26,167 nucleotides of DNA from JACGMN01 sp964522635 (GTDB lineage: Archaea; Halobacteriota; Syntropharchaeia; Alkanophagales; Methanospirareceae): positions 1 through 26,167 of the forward strand of contig CAZFWT010000019.1 in NCBI GenBank assembly GCA_964522635.1. The letters are read 5' to 3'. The notes beneath the pieces were generated by a model that worked only from the letters and a program-made list of their open reading frames with translations, was not told where the DNA came from and ran no database searches. The translations under genes and the position numbers were made by a program. Each line of letters opens with the position of its first letter. The first letter of the stretch is position 1. Shown here in pieces: positions 15,666 to 23,289 of the stretch.

Positions 15666-16925
15666 CTATCTAAACGAAGACGCAAGCAGCGCACCGCCCA
15701 CAGCACCGATGTACTGCGGATACCGCGGCACGATCACTTCGAAGCCCAGCACATCGTTCATCGCCTTCGGCACGCCCTCCACCAACGCCGTTCCGCCGAC
15801 TTCGATAGCGGGCTGTCTGAGATCTATCTCCTGCAACAGCTGCTCTTTTACCTGCTCCACGACCGAATAGCACGCCGCCGCGGCGACGTCTTCACGGCGC
15901 GCGCCGCGCGATAACGCCGAGACCAGATCCTGAATGCCGAAGACGATGCAGTAACTGTCCGTCTTCACCTGCATGTGGTCGCCTTCCAGTGCCAGCTTCC
16001 CCATCTCCACCACATCAACGCCCAGACGCCGTGCGACCATCTCTAGGAAGCGCCCCGAAGCGCCCGCGCAGATACCGCCCATCGTGAAGTTGTCGGGAAT
16101 GCAGTCGTTCGCCGTAATGATCTTGTTGTCCATACCGCCGATGTCAATGATCATCGCCTCGCCCTTCTCGATGCCCGCGAGATACATCGCGGCCTTCGAG
16201 TTCACCGTGAGCTCTTCCTGGACCAGCTCAGCTTTGAAATGCTCGCCTAACGGATGCCTGCCGTAGCCCGTCGTTCCCAGCGCTTCGATGTCTGACTGCT
16301 TCAGGCCAGCAATGTCCAGGGCATCAGCAAAGACCTTCTCGGCTGTCGCTACCACGCCCCGCGATGGCGACCATGTCGCGCTCAGCACCTCGTTATCCTG
16401 CATGATCGCCGCTTTGGTGGTCGTGGAGCCGGAATCGATGCCCGCGGTCAGCCCCTCCTGCACCGTCCGCTCCAGGATCCAGCGTCGCCGCACGATCGTC
16501 ACCAGCGCCTCCATACGCGTCAACAGTTCGCCGGCCTTCGTCCGTTCCGAGAACGGATACATGACAATCGGTAAATTCGTCCGCTCCTGAATGATCTTCC
16601 TGATCTCCGTCCGTATCACCGCGCCGCGTGGACATTTGTGACAGCCAGCCAGAAAGATCGCGTCCGCATCGATCAAACCCTCCGCAACCGCAAAGCCGCG
16701 AGCCAACGCGACACTCAAGCCCAAGCTCTTCTTCATGTCATAGCCAAATTCTTCCACTTTCCGGCCAACATAATCCAGATCAACCTCGGGCACGAAGAGC
16801 TCCGCACCCACAGCCTTCGCAGCCTTCTCGATCTCCGGCTGGACGTTGCCATAGATGGTGCCGCACGAGATCTGCGCGATCCTTATTCCTTCCTCCCCTC
16901 CTCCGGGTTGCTCCGTCTTCACCAT
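15666..16925 (-). CDS. Methanogenesis marker protein 15 (BcrAD/BadF/HgdC-type ATPase)
   Basis: This 419-residue protein has an N-terminal 150-residue domain with Cys95-x2-Cys98 (GCHKCPRG), followed by an ASKHA ATPase domain of the BadF/BcrA/HgdC activase group. The phosphate-binding loop is GIDSGSTTTKAA near 162-173 and the second nucleotide site is IIDIGGMDNKII near 259-270. Two cysteines stand where activases bind a bridging [4Fe-4S] cluster: Cys286 in GGICAGASGRFLEM and Cys326 in SYCIVFGIQD. Its presence marks organisms with methyl-coenzyme M reductase; these activases use ATP to drive low-potential electron transfer. A role in maturing or activating the reductase is inferred from family and phylogenetic association. 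The promoter at 16951-16960 is about 30 bp upstream of the ATG with no Shine-Dalgarno. Confidence 0.88.
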   Translation of the reverse strand: MVKTEQPGGGEEGIRIAQISCGTIYGNVQPEIEKAAKAVGAELFVPEVDLDYVGRKVEEFGYDMKKSLGLSVALARGFAVAEGLIDADAIFLAGCHKCPRGAVIRTEIRKIIQERTNLPIVMYPFSERTKAGELLTRMEALVTIVRRRWILERTVQEGLTAGIDSGSTTTKAAIMQDNEVLSATWSPSRGVVATAEKVFADALDIAGLKQSDIEALGTTGYGRHPLGEHFKAELVQEELTVNSKAAMYLAGIEKGEAMIIDIGGMDNKIITANDCIPDNFTMGGICAGASGRFLEMVARRLGVDVVEMGKLALEGDHMQVKTDSYCIVFGIQDLVSALSRGARREDVAAAACYSVVEQVKEQLLQEIDLRQPAIEVGGTALVEGVPKAMNDVLGFEVIVPRYPQYIGAVGGALLASSFR

Positions 16926-16950
16926 AATGCCTGTACAAATGGTAGAACAG

Positions 16951-16960
16951 ACTTTTAAGT
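16951..16960 (-). promoter_or_regulatory. TATA box for the marker-15 / trmO / YgjP unit
   Basis: On the minus strand ACTTAAAAGT is centred about 30 bp before the ATG at 16925, predicting a leader of only a few nucleotides. No Shine-Dalgarno precedes the start. The downstream genes follow with gaps of 13-15 bp. Confidence 0.5.
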
Positions 16961-17044
16961 AAACCTTATGTTAGTTATTCGCATCCCTCACTCGTTCGTC
17001 ACGGGCAGCTCTCAGGCTCGTGCCCGCGGAATCCCCCACTGCGA

Positions 17045-17596
17045 TCACCACGGGACCTTCTTCTTTCCTATCTTAAATCCGACGTAATTGGTCGCCAGGT
17101 GCAACAGCGGTGTAAGAATGATGACGGCCAGGATAACATCGCATGAGAAGGCGGCGATGAACCACGGGCGAGCGAAGAGCAGCAGAAGCAGCCAGGCGCC
17201 ACCGACGAAATCGAGCTGATCCAGCAGGGGTAACGGTGCGCCTCGTTCCACGCCAGCGCGGCGTTTCACAAAGCTCCCCAGCAGATCGCCGAGCATTGCG
17301 CCCGCGCATAAGCACGCGAGCGTCACGAGGAACAGCGGGAAGCTGCCGAAATCAGGGAGTTGTAGCTGCGCGCGGCTCTGGAGCAGCTGCTGCACCAGGC
17401 CGATGAGGAATCCACAGGCGAAGCCCGTGACGAGCCCTTCGTACGTCTTCCCGTCACCCAGTAACCGGTGCTTGCCCCAGTAGATACCCCGGTCGATCGG
17501 CGTTTTCCCGCCGAAGAACGCTGCGCTCGCGTTCGTTACGTATGCTGGCAGCATCAGCCAGAGTGCCACGAGGACAGTGATGAGAAGCGGGCTCAT
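17045..17596 (-). CDS. carS: CDP-archaeol synthase
   Basis: An integral membrane CTP-transferase that condenses CTP with unsaturated archaetidic acid (2,3-di-O-geranylgeranylglyceryl phosphate) to give CDP-archaeol, the branch-point for archaeal polar lipids. The 183-residue protein has about five hydrophobic segments and the family signatures: GDGKTYEG (47-54), the metal-binding GDLLGSFVKRR (103-113) with basic RRAGVERG, and LLDQLDF (124-130). Length is typical. It follows pyrC by 64 bp in the same direction and probably shares its transcript. A GGTG-type ribosome binding site precedes the ATG by about 9 nt. Confidence 0.92.
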   Translation of the reverse strand: MSPLLITVLVALWLMLPAYVTNASAAFFGGKTPIDRGIYWGKHRLLGDGKTYEGLVTGFACGFLIGLVQQLLQSRAQLQLPDFGSFPLFLVTLACLCAGAMLGDLLGSFVKRRAGVERGAPLPLLDQLDFVGGAWLLLLLFARPWFIAAFSCDVILAVIILTPLLHLATNYVGFKIGKKKVPW

Positions 17597-17660
17597 AATG
17601 CACTACACCGCTGTTATCATGGTGGTGCTCGCATTTATGCTTTCGACCTCCGATCGCGTC

Positions 17661-18962
17661 TCAAGTGGCGAGGATGTCGTCATAGTCGGTCATGACCAGG
17701 CCGTTATAGATAGTGTGCTTCACCGTGCCGGGGAATTCATAGCCCTCAAAGGGCGACCATCCGCACTTCGTATAGAGCTGATCACTGCGGATCCTCGTAC
17801 GTTTTTGGAGGTCCAGGATCGTCAGATGAGCTCGCTTTCCCACGTCAATACGCCCCCGATCCACCAGGCCCAGGAAGTGCGCGGGATTCGAGGCGCAGAT
17901 ACGCGCAATCAGCGTCGGATGGAGCTCGCAGTGCGTCATCAACCATGCAACGAAATTACCGTACGTGTCCAGCTGAGGGACGCCCGCAGGCGCATCTGCG
18001 AACTCCTGTGACTTCTCCTCACGCGTATGCGGTGCGTGGTCAGTCGCCAGGAAATCGATCTCACCGGCTTTCAGTGCGGCGATCAGGCGTTGTCGGTTCT
18101 CTTCGGTCCTCAACGGCGGATTCATCTTCAAAAACGCCTGCTTCGCCGCGGCATCATCTTTGCTGAAGAACAGGTGGTGCGGCGTAATTTCGCCGTGCAC
18201 GGTAGGGTGCTGCTTGATCAGCTCCACGGTCTCGTGCACGGAGACGTGGGCGATGTTGATGTGCAGACGAGGCACGGCCGTAGCTGCAGCGAGCACGCTC
18301 CTCACCGCTGACAACTCCGCATCCTCAGGTCTCAACCGTGAATACAGTTCTGGCTGACGCGCCCGTTCGCGCCACGCCGATTTTAACCCCGCGGCTCGCT
18401 CTGCGATGATCCGCGGGTCTTCGCAGTGTATGGTTGCCGGTCTCGAGGTCGATTCGACCGCCCTGAGCGCGTCAGGCAATGTCGTTTCATCGAGCTGTAA
18501 TTCGCCCATTGTCGTGAGGAAGAGCTTAAATGCTGCGACCTCCGATTGCAGATCCCCAAGCGCAGTAACGTTCGAGTTCGCGACGCCGCCGTAGAAAAGG
18601 ATATCGATAAGGCCCTGAGCGCGTGCGAGCGCTTTCTTTGCCCGTATTCGGTCAGCAGTAATCCCTGGTACGGGTGTATTTGGCATGTCCACCACGGTGG
18701 TGACCCCGCCATGAAGCGCAGCCGTCGTGCCCGTTCTGAAATCCTCCTTGTAGTCCCACTGATGGCTGCTATCCTCACGGAGATGCACATGAAGATCGAT
18801 GAACCCGGGGAAGATGAGACAACCGCGCGCGTCGAGGGTGCGTTCGCCGCGGATACCCTGCCGCTTCATCTCAGAGATGAGCCCGTCGTCAATGCCAAGC
18901 TGCGCCTCGAAAATCCGCTCAGGGTTCGCGATAAGGCCTTCAACGACCAGCTCATGGCGCAT
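17661..18962 (-). CDS. pyrC: Dihydroorotase
   Basis: Cyclises N-carbamoyl-aspartate to dihydroorotate in pyrimidine synthesis. The 433-residue amidohydrolase belongs to the type I dihydroorotase/allantoinase group. The metal ligands are complete: His58, His60 and the substrate-binding Arg62 in HVHLRE, the carboxylated lysine Lys146 (FKLFLT), His179 in TIHCED, His239 in NIAHVS, and Asp308 in ATDHAPH. The flexible 'GVPQLDTYG' segment and the length suit dihydroorotase better than hydantoinase. No convincing TATA box lies at the right distance: the TATTTAAAAG seen on this strand is only about 6 bp before the ATG and fits better as the opposite-strand promoter of the LSm gene. Confidence 0.88.
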   Translation of the reverse strand: MRHELVVEGLIANPERIFEAQLGIDDGLISEMKRQGIRGERTLDARGCLIFPGFIDLHVHLREDSSHQWDYKEDFRTGTTAALHGGVTTVVDMPNTPVPGITADRIRAKKALARAQGLIDILFYGGVANSNVTALGDLQSEVAAFKLFLTTMGELQLDETTLPDALRAVESTSRPATIHCEDPRIIAERAAGLKSAWRERARQPELYSRLRPEDAELSAVRSVLAAATAVPRLHINIAHVSVHETVELIKQHPTVHGEITPHHLFFSKDDAAAKQAFLKMNPPLRTEENRQRLIAALKAGEIDFLATDHAPHTREEKSQEFADAPAGVPQLDTYGNFVAWLMTHCELHPTLIARICASNPAHFLGLVDRGRIDVGKRAHLTILDLQKRTRIRSDQLYTKCGWSPFEGYEFPGTVKHTIYNGLVMTDYDDILAT

Positions 18963-18965
18963 GCT

Positions 18966-18973
18966 TTTAAATA
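18966..18973 (+). promoter_or_regulatory. TATA box for the LSm-proC unit
   Basis: TTTTAAATA-type sequence lies about 47 bp before the LSm ATG (19016) and predicts a start near 18995. The short leader holds GAGGAG (19001-19006), 9 nt before the ATG. The element overlaps the region immediately upstream of the divergent pyrC start codon. Confidence 0.5.
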
Positions 18974-19015
18974 ATAGAAGGGGAGTAATAGAAAAGATAA
19001 GAGGAGTCTGAGACG

Positions 19016-19240
19016 ATGTTTCCGAACAAAAAAGTTCAGAGTCTCGTGGGGAGAAAGATCCACGTGGAGATGAAGGGTGAGCAGTGTGTGCTGGAGGGCG
19101 TGCTCACATCGGTGGACGACTATTTGAATCTGCATTTGAGTGGCGCGAACGAGATACTGGCGGGCGAGAAGAAGCGATTGCTCGGCTCTGTTATCCTCCG
19201 TGGCAATAATGTTGTGCTTATCAATCCGCTGAAGGAATGA
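19016..19240 (+). CDS. Sm-like archaeal protein (LSm/SmAP)
   Basis: This 74-residue protein has both Sm motifs. Sm1 is HVEMKGEQCVLEGVLTSVDDYLNLHL (residues about 16-41), with the RNA-binding Asp-x-x-Asn pattern in DDYLNLHL. Sm2 is LGSVILRGNNVVLI, with the Arg-Gly pair that lines the uridine pocket. Sm proteins form heptameric rings that bind U-rich RNA; archaeal roles include RNA chaperoning and association with tRNA and RNase P RNA. There is a strong GAGGAG Shine-Dalgarno 9 nt before the ATG. The stop overlaps the proC start (ATGA), so it is translationally coupled to proC. Confidence 0.93.
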   Translation: MFPNKKVQSLVGRKIHVEMKGEQCVLEGVLTSVDDYLNLHLSGANEILAGEKKRLLGSVILRGNNVVLINPLKE

Positions 19241-20070
19241 CCGGGGCAAGCGTGAAGGGGAAGAAGATCGGGATTATCGGCGTTGGTAACATAGGTGCCT
19301 CTATTCTCCGGGGATTGCTGGCTGGCGAGCACGTGAGCGAACCGGTGTTCATCAGTGACGTACGCAGCGAGCGGCTCGAATCATTCGCCAGTGAATTCAA
19401 ACCGCGCGTTCTCGTGTGCGCGAGTAACGTCGAGGTGACGGAGCGGTCTGACGTAATCCTCCTGGCCGTAAAGCCCCAGGATGTGCGTGCAGTGCTTGAA
19501 GGGATCGCACCGGTGATGGGTGACGATAAACTGCTCATTTCCGTCGCGGCCGGCGTCTCGACGCAGACGATCGAGCGGGTGCTGGGTGAGGGGAAGCGGG
19601 TGATTCGCGTGATGCCGAATATCGGTGCGCTAATCGGTGAATCCGTGACGGCGCTCTCGAAGGGCACCTACGCCGACGAGGCGGATGAAGCAGTGGCAAA
19701 AGCGGTGTTGGGCGCGATTGGTGCTGTTTATACCGTAAAGGAGCATGATATCGATATAATTACCGGCTTGAGTGGCAGTGGCATTGCCTTCTTCGCTGCG
19801 GTGATTGACGCGATGGCCGCAGGTGGGGTCTGTGAAGGCCTGCCACGCGAGCTCGCACTCGCTATTGCCGCTCAGACCGCGCAAGGCGCGGCGAAGATGG
19901 TGCTCGCGGGGACCACGCCCGTAGTGCTTCAGGAGATGACCGCGTCGCCCGGGGGGACGACCATGCGCGGGCTCTATGCGATGGAGACGCGAAACGTAAA
20001 GGCCGCGATGATGCATGCGGTGAGCGCGGCAACGAAACGGGCACGGGAACTCTCTACCAGTATCGAATAG
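19237..20070 (+). CDS. proC: Pyrroline-5-carboxylate reductase
   Basis: Reduces 1-pyrroline-5-carboxylate to proline with NAD(P)H, the last step of proline synthesis. The 277-residue protein has the N-terminal Rossmann motif IGIIGVGNIGASILRGLL (about 11-28), VILLAVKPQDV near 75-85, and the C-terminal dimerisation helices with the family's SGSGIAFFAAVIDAMA and the signature TASPGGTTMRGLYAME. The ATG overlaps the LSm stop codon. Together with proB and proA elsewhere in the window, it completes the glutamate route to proline, although proC is separated from proBA by about 11 kb. Confidence 0.93.
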   Translation: MTGASVKGKKIGIIGVGNIGASILRGLLAGEHVSEPVFISDVRSERLESFASEFKPRVLVCASNVEVTERSDVILLAVKPQDVRAVLEGIAPVMGDDKLLISVAAGVSTQTIERVLGEGKRVIRVMPNIGALIGESVTALSKGTYADEADEAVAKAVLGAIGAVYTVKEHDIDIITGLSGSGIAFFAAVIDAMAAGGVCEGLPRELALAIAAQTAQGAAKMVLAGTTPVVLQEMTASPGGTTMRGLYAMETRNVKAAMMHAVSAATKRARELSTSIE

Positions 20071-20116
20071 TTCGAATAGACTCCTATGATAGGAACGTGA
20101 GGAGCCGAAATCAGCC

Positions 20117-21136
20117 GTGCATTCATTTGGGCAGGCAGGCACAATGAAGGAGGAATTGATCGTACGGGTACTGGAAATCTTGCAAGAAGCGGGATTTATC
20201 GTCTCACAGCGCTGCGAAGCGAGAAGCTTCGATCTCGCGGCACGGCGGAACGAGCTCACGCTGCTGGCCAAGATTATGCGAAACATCGACGGCCTCAATG
20301 AGGAGGTCGCGCGGAGCATCAAGCGTGTGGCCTTCTATCTCCTTGCGTCGCCGCTCGTCATTGGTGAGCGGAGCGGTGCCTCTTTCCTGGAGGACGATGT
20401 GGTCTATCATCGCTATGGCATTCCGGCAGTGAACCCGCATACACTTCACAATTACGTTGTTGAAGGCGTTGAGCCCTACGTCTTCTCTGCTACGGGTGGC
20501 GTCTATGTTACCGTCGACGGGCACGCGATGAAGGCGGCACGAGAGGAGAAAGAGTTATCGTTCGGCGATCTTGCCTCGAAATTGGGTGTCTCGAAGCGGA
20601 GTATCAGCAAGTACGAAGAAGGGAGCATGGGGACGACGATAGAGATCGCGCTGAAGCTCGAAGAGATACTGGATATGATCCTCATAGCGCCTCTTGAGTT
20701 CCTCAAACCAGAGGTTGAGGAGCCGCCTGCAGCGGTCTTGACGGAAGGGCCAGAAGAAGCCATTTCGCGGCTCGAGCGGCGGATCTTAGCTATGATGGAA
20801 GAGCTCGGCTTCGCGATCTTCACGACCGCTTATGCTCCGTTTTGCGCTGTTTCCTTCCCCGAGTCACCCGCAAAGGCGCGCGAGGAGTCCGAGAAGATCC
20901 TCACCGGGATCAGTGACTACTCGGAGCAGATGCTCCGGCGAGCGCGTATCGTGAGCAGCTTATCACACGTGATGCAGACCAGGTCGGTATTCGTGGTGAA
21001 CGGGCGAAGCAAGTACGTCCAGATCGATAACACGGTCCTGATCGGGAAGGATGAGCTGGAGCATATCCGGGATCAGGACGAGTTCACGAGCGTGATGGAT
21101 GAGCGGGCGAAGATCAAATGCCTTCTGCGTAGCTAG
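20117..21136 (+). CDS. Archaeal HTH (XRE-type) transcriptional regulator, COG1395-like
   Basis: This 339-residue protein has an N-terminal alpha/beta domain (about 10-130), then a helix-turn-helix of the Cro/XRE type at about 136-190 (SFGDLASKLGVSKRSISKYEEG), and a long C-terminal regulatory region. This arrangement is that of a conserved family of uncharacterised archaeal HTH proteins. The first region resembles a restriction-endonuclease-like or RecB-type fold only in length, and I do not assert it. Two starts are possible: GTG at 20117, 12 nt after GTGAGGAG (20097-20104), or ATG at 20144, which begins MKEEL without a good binding site. It starts 46 bp after proC and ends 2 bp before purE. 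Confidence 0.8.
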   Translation: MHSFGQAGTMKEELIVRVLEILQEAGFIVSQRCEARSFDLAARRNELTLLAKIMRNIDGLNEEVARSIKRVAFYLLASPLVIGERSGASFLEDDVVYHRYGIPAVNPHTLHNYVVEGVEPYVFSATGGVYVTVDGHAMKAAREEKELSFGDLASKLGVSKRSISKYEEGSMGTTIEIALKLEEILDMILIAPLEFLKPEVEEPPAAVLTEGPEEAISRLERRILAMMEELGFAIFTTAYAPFCAVSFPESPAKAREESEKILTGISDYSEQMLRRARIVSSLSHVMQTRSVFVVNGRSKYVQIDNTVLIGKDELEHIRDQDEFTSVMDERAKIKCLLRS

Positions 21137-21138
21137 CC

Positions 21139-21528
21139 ATGCGAAAAGTAGCGATCGTTATGGGCTCGAAGAGCGACCAGGCGGTGGCCGATACAGCGAT
21201 AGCGGTACTGGAGGAGCACCACATTCCGTATGAGGTGCAGATTCTCTCCGCACATCGGAACCCCGAGGAGCTGGATCGGTACGTAAAGGCGAATGAAGAA
21301 TCGGTTGCGGTCTTCATCGCGATTGCCGGCCTGTCAGCAGCGTTGCCGGGCGTGCTCGCCGCGAAGACCGCAAAGCCGGTCATTGGCGTTCCGGTGAGCG
21401 GGACGTTGCTGGGCCTGGATGCGCTGCTCTCCATGGTGCAAATGCCACCGGGCGTACCGGTCGGCGTGGTGGGGGTAGACAACGGTAAAAACGCCGCTTT
21501 GCTCGCACTCAGAATCCTGAATTTGTAG
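21139..21528 (+). CDS. purE: N5-carboxyaminoimidazole ribonucleotide mutase (class I or II PurE)
   Basis: Catalyses the carboxylation-level step from aminoimidazole ribonucleotide to its 4-carboxylate in purine synthesis. The 129-residue protein has the family marks: VMGSKSDQ at 8-15, SAHRNPEEL at 37-45 with the catalytic histidine, AGLSAALPGVLAAKT in the middle, and SMVQMPPGVPVGVVGVDN near the C-terminus. It is a single-domain PurE; the usual length is about 160, and this one is shorter at the C-terminus by one or two helices. No purK is in the window, so it could use CO2 directly (class II) or the N5-carboxy intermediate (class I). It starts 2 bp after the HTH regulator's stop. Confidence 0.92.
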   Translation: MRKVAIVMGSKSDQAVADTAIAVLEEHHIPYEVQILSAHRNPEELDRYVKANEESVAVFIAIAGLSAALPGVLAAKTAKPVIGVPVSGTLLGLDALLSMVQMPPGVPVGVVGVDNGKNAALLALRILNL

Positions 21529-21608
21529 TGCTGACGTCGTCGATTTCTTTTTGTGCAACGATTCTAATTCGCGCGTACCGTTCAGCGTGCGCATTTTCGT
21601 TCCGCAGC

Positions 21609-22259
21609 TCAAAGCTGCCGCCATGTGTTCACGAATCGCTGGAGTGCGGTCGCGTGCCCGAGTACTGCGAAGATGACGAGTGCCCACCCGAGGAAGGAGA
21701 AGCTTACCGGACCCGAGGAAGGCAGAGGAAGGGGATAGATCACCGTGAGTATCGTCGCGCCCAGAATAAGCACGATCCGATCCGCTCGCCCGAGAATTCC
21801 GCCGTACATCCGCCCGATCCCCACGGCCTGTGCCTGGGTGCCCATATACGAAGCGAGCAGAACGCCGAGGAGCGCCAGAAGGCCGATTGGCCAGGGCGCG
21901 TAGCTGCCGAAGACGATCCCGCCGATCATTAACAGGTCTGCATAGCGGTCGATCACATGATCGAGGAAATCGCCCTTTCTGCTCGCGTTGCCCATCTCGC
22001 GTGCAACCAGCCCGTCAAGGCCGTCAAGAAACGCATTGAGCGCGACAAAGACCGCGGCGAGGACGAGCGGAAGGTTAATGGCACCGCGGCCACTGCCGCC
22101 GCTGGAGAGGGCGAACGCTACGCCTGCCAGTGCGGCGCAGACGAGTGAGAAGAGAGAGAGCAGATTTGGTGAGACCCCGCGTGCCACGAGCAAGCGTACT
22201 GCCGCCCGAATGAATCCGAGCTTATCGACCACGCCCCGCAGGAGCGAATCAAGTGCCAT
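21609..22259 (-). CDS. CDP-alcohol phosphatidyltransferase (archaetidylinositol-phosphate-synthase-like)
   Basis: This 216-residue integral membrane enzyme has about six hydrophobic segments and an intact CDP-alcohol phosphotransferase motif: Asp82-Gly83-x2-Ala86-Arg87-x8-Gly96-x3-Asp100-x3-Asp104 (DGLVAR...GDFLDHVID). The aspartates bind two metal ions. In euryarchaea such proteins next to an AK6-type kinase are usually archaetidylinositol phosphate synthases, which join CDP-archaeol to inositol 1-phosphate; an archaetidylserine or archaetidylglycerol-phosphate synthase is the alternative. It would use the CDP-archaeol made by the CarS encoded 4 kb away. It follows the AK6 gene by 75 bp on the same strand, with an AAGGAAAAGGG-type site before the ATG. 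Confidence 0.83.
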   Translation of the reverse strand: MALDSLLRGVVDKLGFIRAAVRLLVARGVSPNLLSLFSLVCAALAGVAFALSSGGSGRGAINLPLVLAAVFVALNAFLDGLDGLVAREMGNASRKGDFLDHVIDRYADLLMIGGIVFGSYAPWPIGLLALLGVLLASYMGTQAQAVGIGRMYGGILGRADRIVLILGATILTVIYPLPLPSSGPVSFSFLGWALVIFAVLGHATALQRFVNTWRQL

Positions 22260-22334
22260 TGTACCCTTTTCCTTACTACGCTACTCTATCAAATCTATCT
22301 GAAGAAAACCATACGCTAAGAAAAAATTCCCTGC

Positions 22335-22931
22335 TCATTCGTATGATCCGAGGCGAGACGACCGCAGACAGATCTCCTCGATGCAGTCCGACCAGTCAAC
22401 CGAACCCGGTTTGTACCGCTTTCGGAGTGCTGTGCTTCGGCTACGTTCGGCGCCCTCTTCCGTCTCAGCGGCTATGATTGCTCGCACCACCGCCGCCACT
22501 TCTGCCACGCTCTTGCCGCTGGTATCCACCTCGTACACGGTCTCACACAGCTCGACCGCTTCTGCCACGATGAGATCGAGCACTTCGGCCTCAAGGTTCT
22601 CCTGGATCTTCCGCGCGGAGAAACCCTTTCGCTTGAGGCGCGCGGCGAGTGCAGAAGGATGCGCACGGAGCACGATGGCAACAGCCGGCCTGAGAAGGTG
22701 CGCCAGGTGCCCCTCGATCACGAGCACTTTTCCACCTGCAGCTGCTTCCTTCTGGCGCACGTAATCGCCCAGTCGGTCGAGATCAGCGATGAGACTGCCC
22801 CGTTCTGGATCCACACCGGTGTAAAAGCCTTCCGTCTCAACCACGCTATTGAGATCGATGCACGCAACCTCACCGCTCCGGCAGACGCTCGTCTTGCCCG
22901 TTCCCGGTGTTCCCGTGATCCCGATGATCAT
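22335..22931 (-). CDS. AK6/Fap7-type adenylate kinase
   Basis: This 198-residue P-loop NTPase has the AK6 signature set: GTPGTGKT at 7-14, VIEGHLAHLL near 70-79, and KGFSARKIQENLEAEVLD near 102-119, the lid-region sequence of the family. A YKPGSVDW segment near residue 170 is a common C-terminal feature of archaeal members. AK6/Fap7 proteins have weak adenylate kinase activity and assist small-subunit ribosome maturation with Rps14/uS11. The helix after the P-loop seems short: only about 13 residues separate GKT from the next conserved Asp-Leu, against about 16-17 in homologues I recall, and 16 residues extend past the usual end. GGGGG precedes the ATG by about 8 nt. Confidence 0.85.
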   Translation of the reverse strand: MIIGITGTPGTGKTSVCRSGEVACIDLNSVVETEGFYTGVDPERGSLIADLDRLGDYVRQKEAAAGGKVLVIEGHLAHLLRPAVAIVLRAHPSALAARLKRKGFSARKIQENLEAEVLDLIVAEAVELCETVYEVDTSGKSVAEVAAVVRAIIAAETEEGAERSRSTALRKRYKPGSVDWSDCIEEICLRSSRLGSYE

Positions 22932-23157
22932 GCCCGTCCCCCTTGTAAACAGCGCAGTGTACCATTACTCGTTCTTCCATAAAACCCCGCGCGAAGCATG
23001 CGGCAGGGCCAGACGACACGCGGAATACGACGGAGGGTCCACGTAAGGGCGATGGGAAGCGCTTCTTTCGCGACCCCCGCGCGTTACGCCTCCTCTGTAG
23101 CAAGTTATTAGTGGGGGAAAGCGAAACTAATATAAAGCGAAGGGGTCAACAGTATCA

Positions 23158-23180
23158 CACTCATCTCGCTTGAATGAGTG
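23158..23180. repeat. Perfect 7-bp inverted repeat
   Basis: CACTCAT (23158-23164) and ATGAGTG (23174-23180) are exact inverse complements around a 9-nt spacer. The dyad lies about 20-45 bp after the first TATA element, where it could be an operator or the start of a leader hairpin. Confidence 0.5.
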
Positions 23181-23186
23181 GGTGGG

Positions 23187-23206
23187 AGCGCAGGCGGTGT
23201 TGCGCT
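23187..23206. repeat. Perfect 6-bp inverted repeat abutting a TATA box
   Basis: AGCGCA (23187-23192) and TGCGCT (23201-23206) pair exactly around an 8-nt spacer. The right arm runs into the TATA element at 23205-23214, so it would overlap the TFB-recognition (BRE) position; a repressor bound there could block TBP/TFB. Confidence 0.45.
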
Positions 23207-23289
23207 TTATAAATGATGCCGAGAAACCGAAAAAGATAAAACTATAAATATGGTGTAAAGGATAGTAAGAGCAAAAGGGGCAGAAGGGC

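Noticed and set aside
19630..20322. 230-codon minus-strand frame across proC and the HTH gene
   Set aside because: His/Arg-rich antisense translation spanning two real genes on the plus strand.
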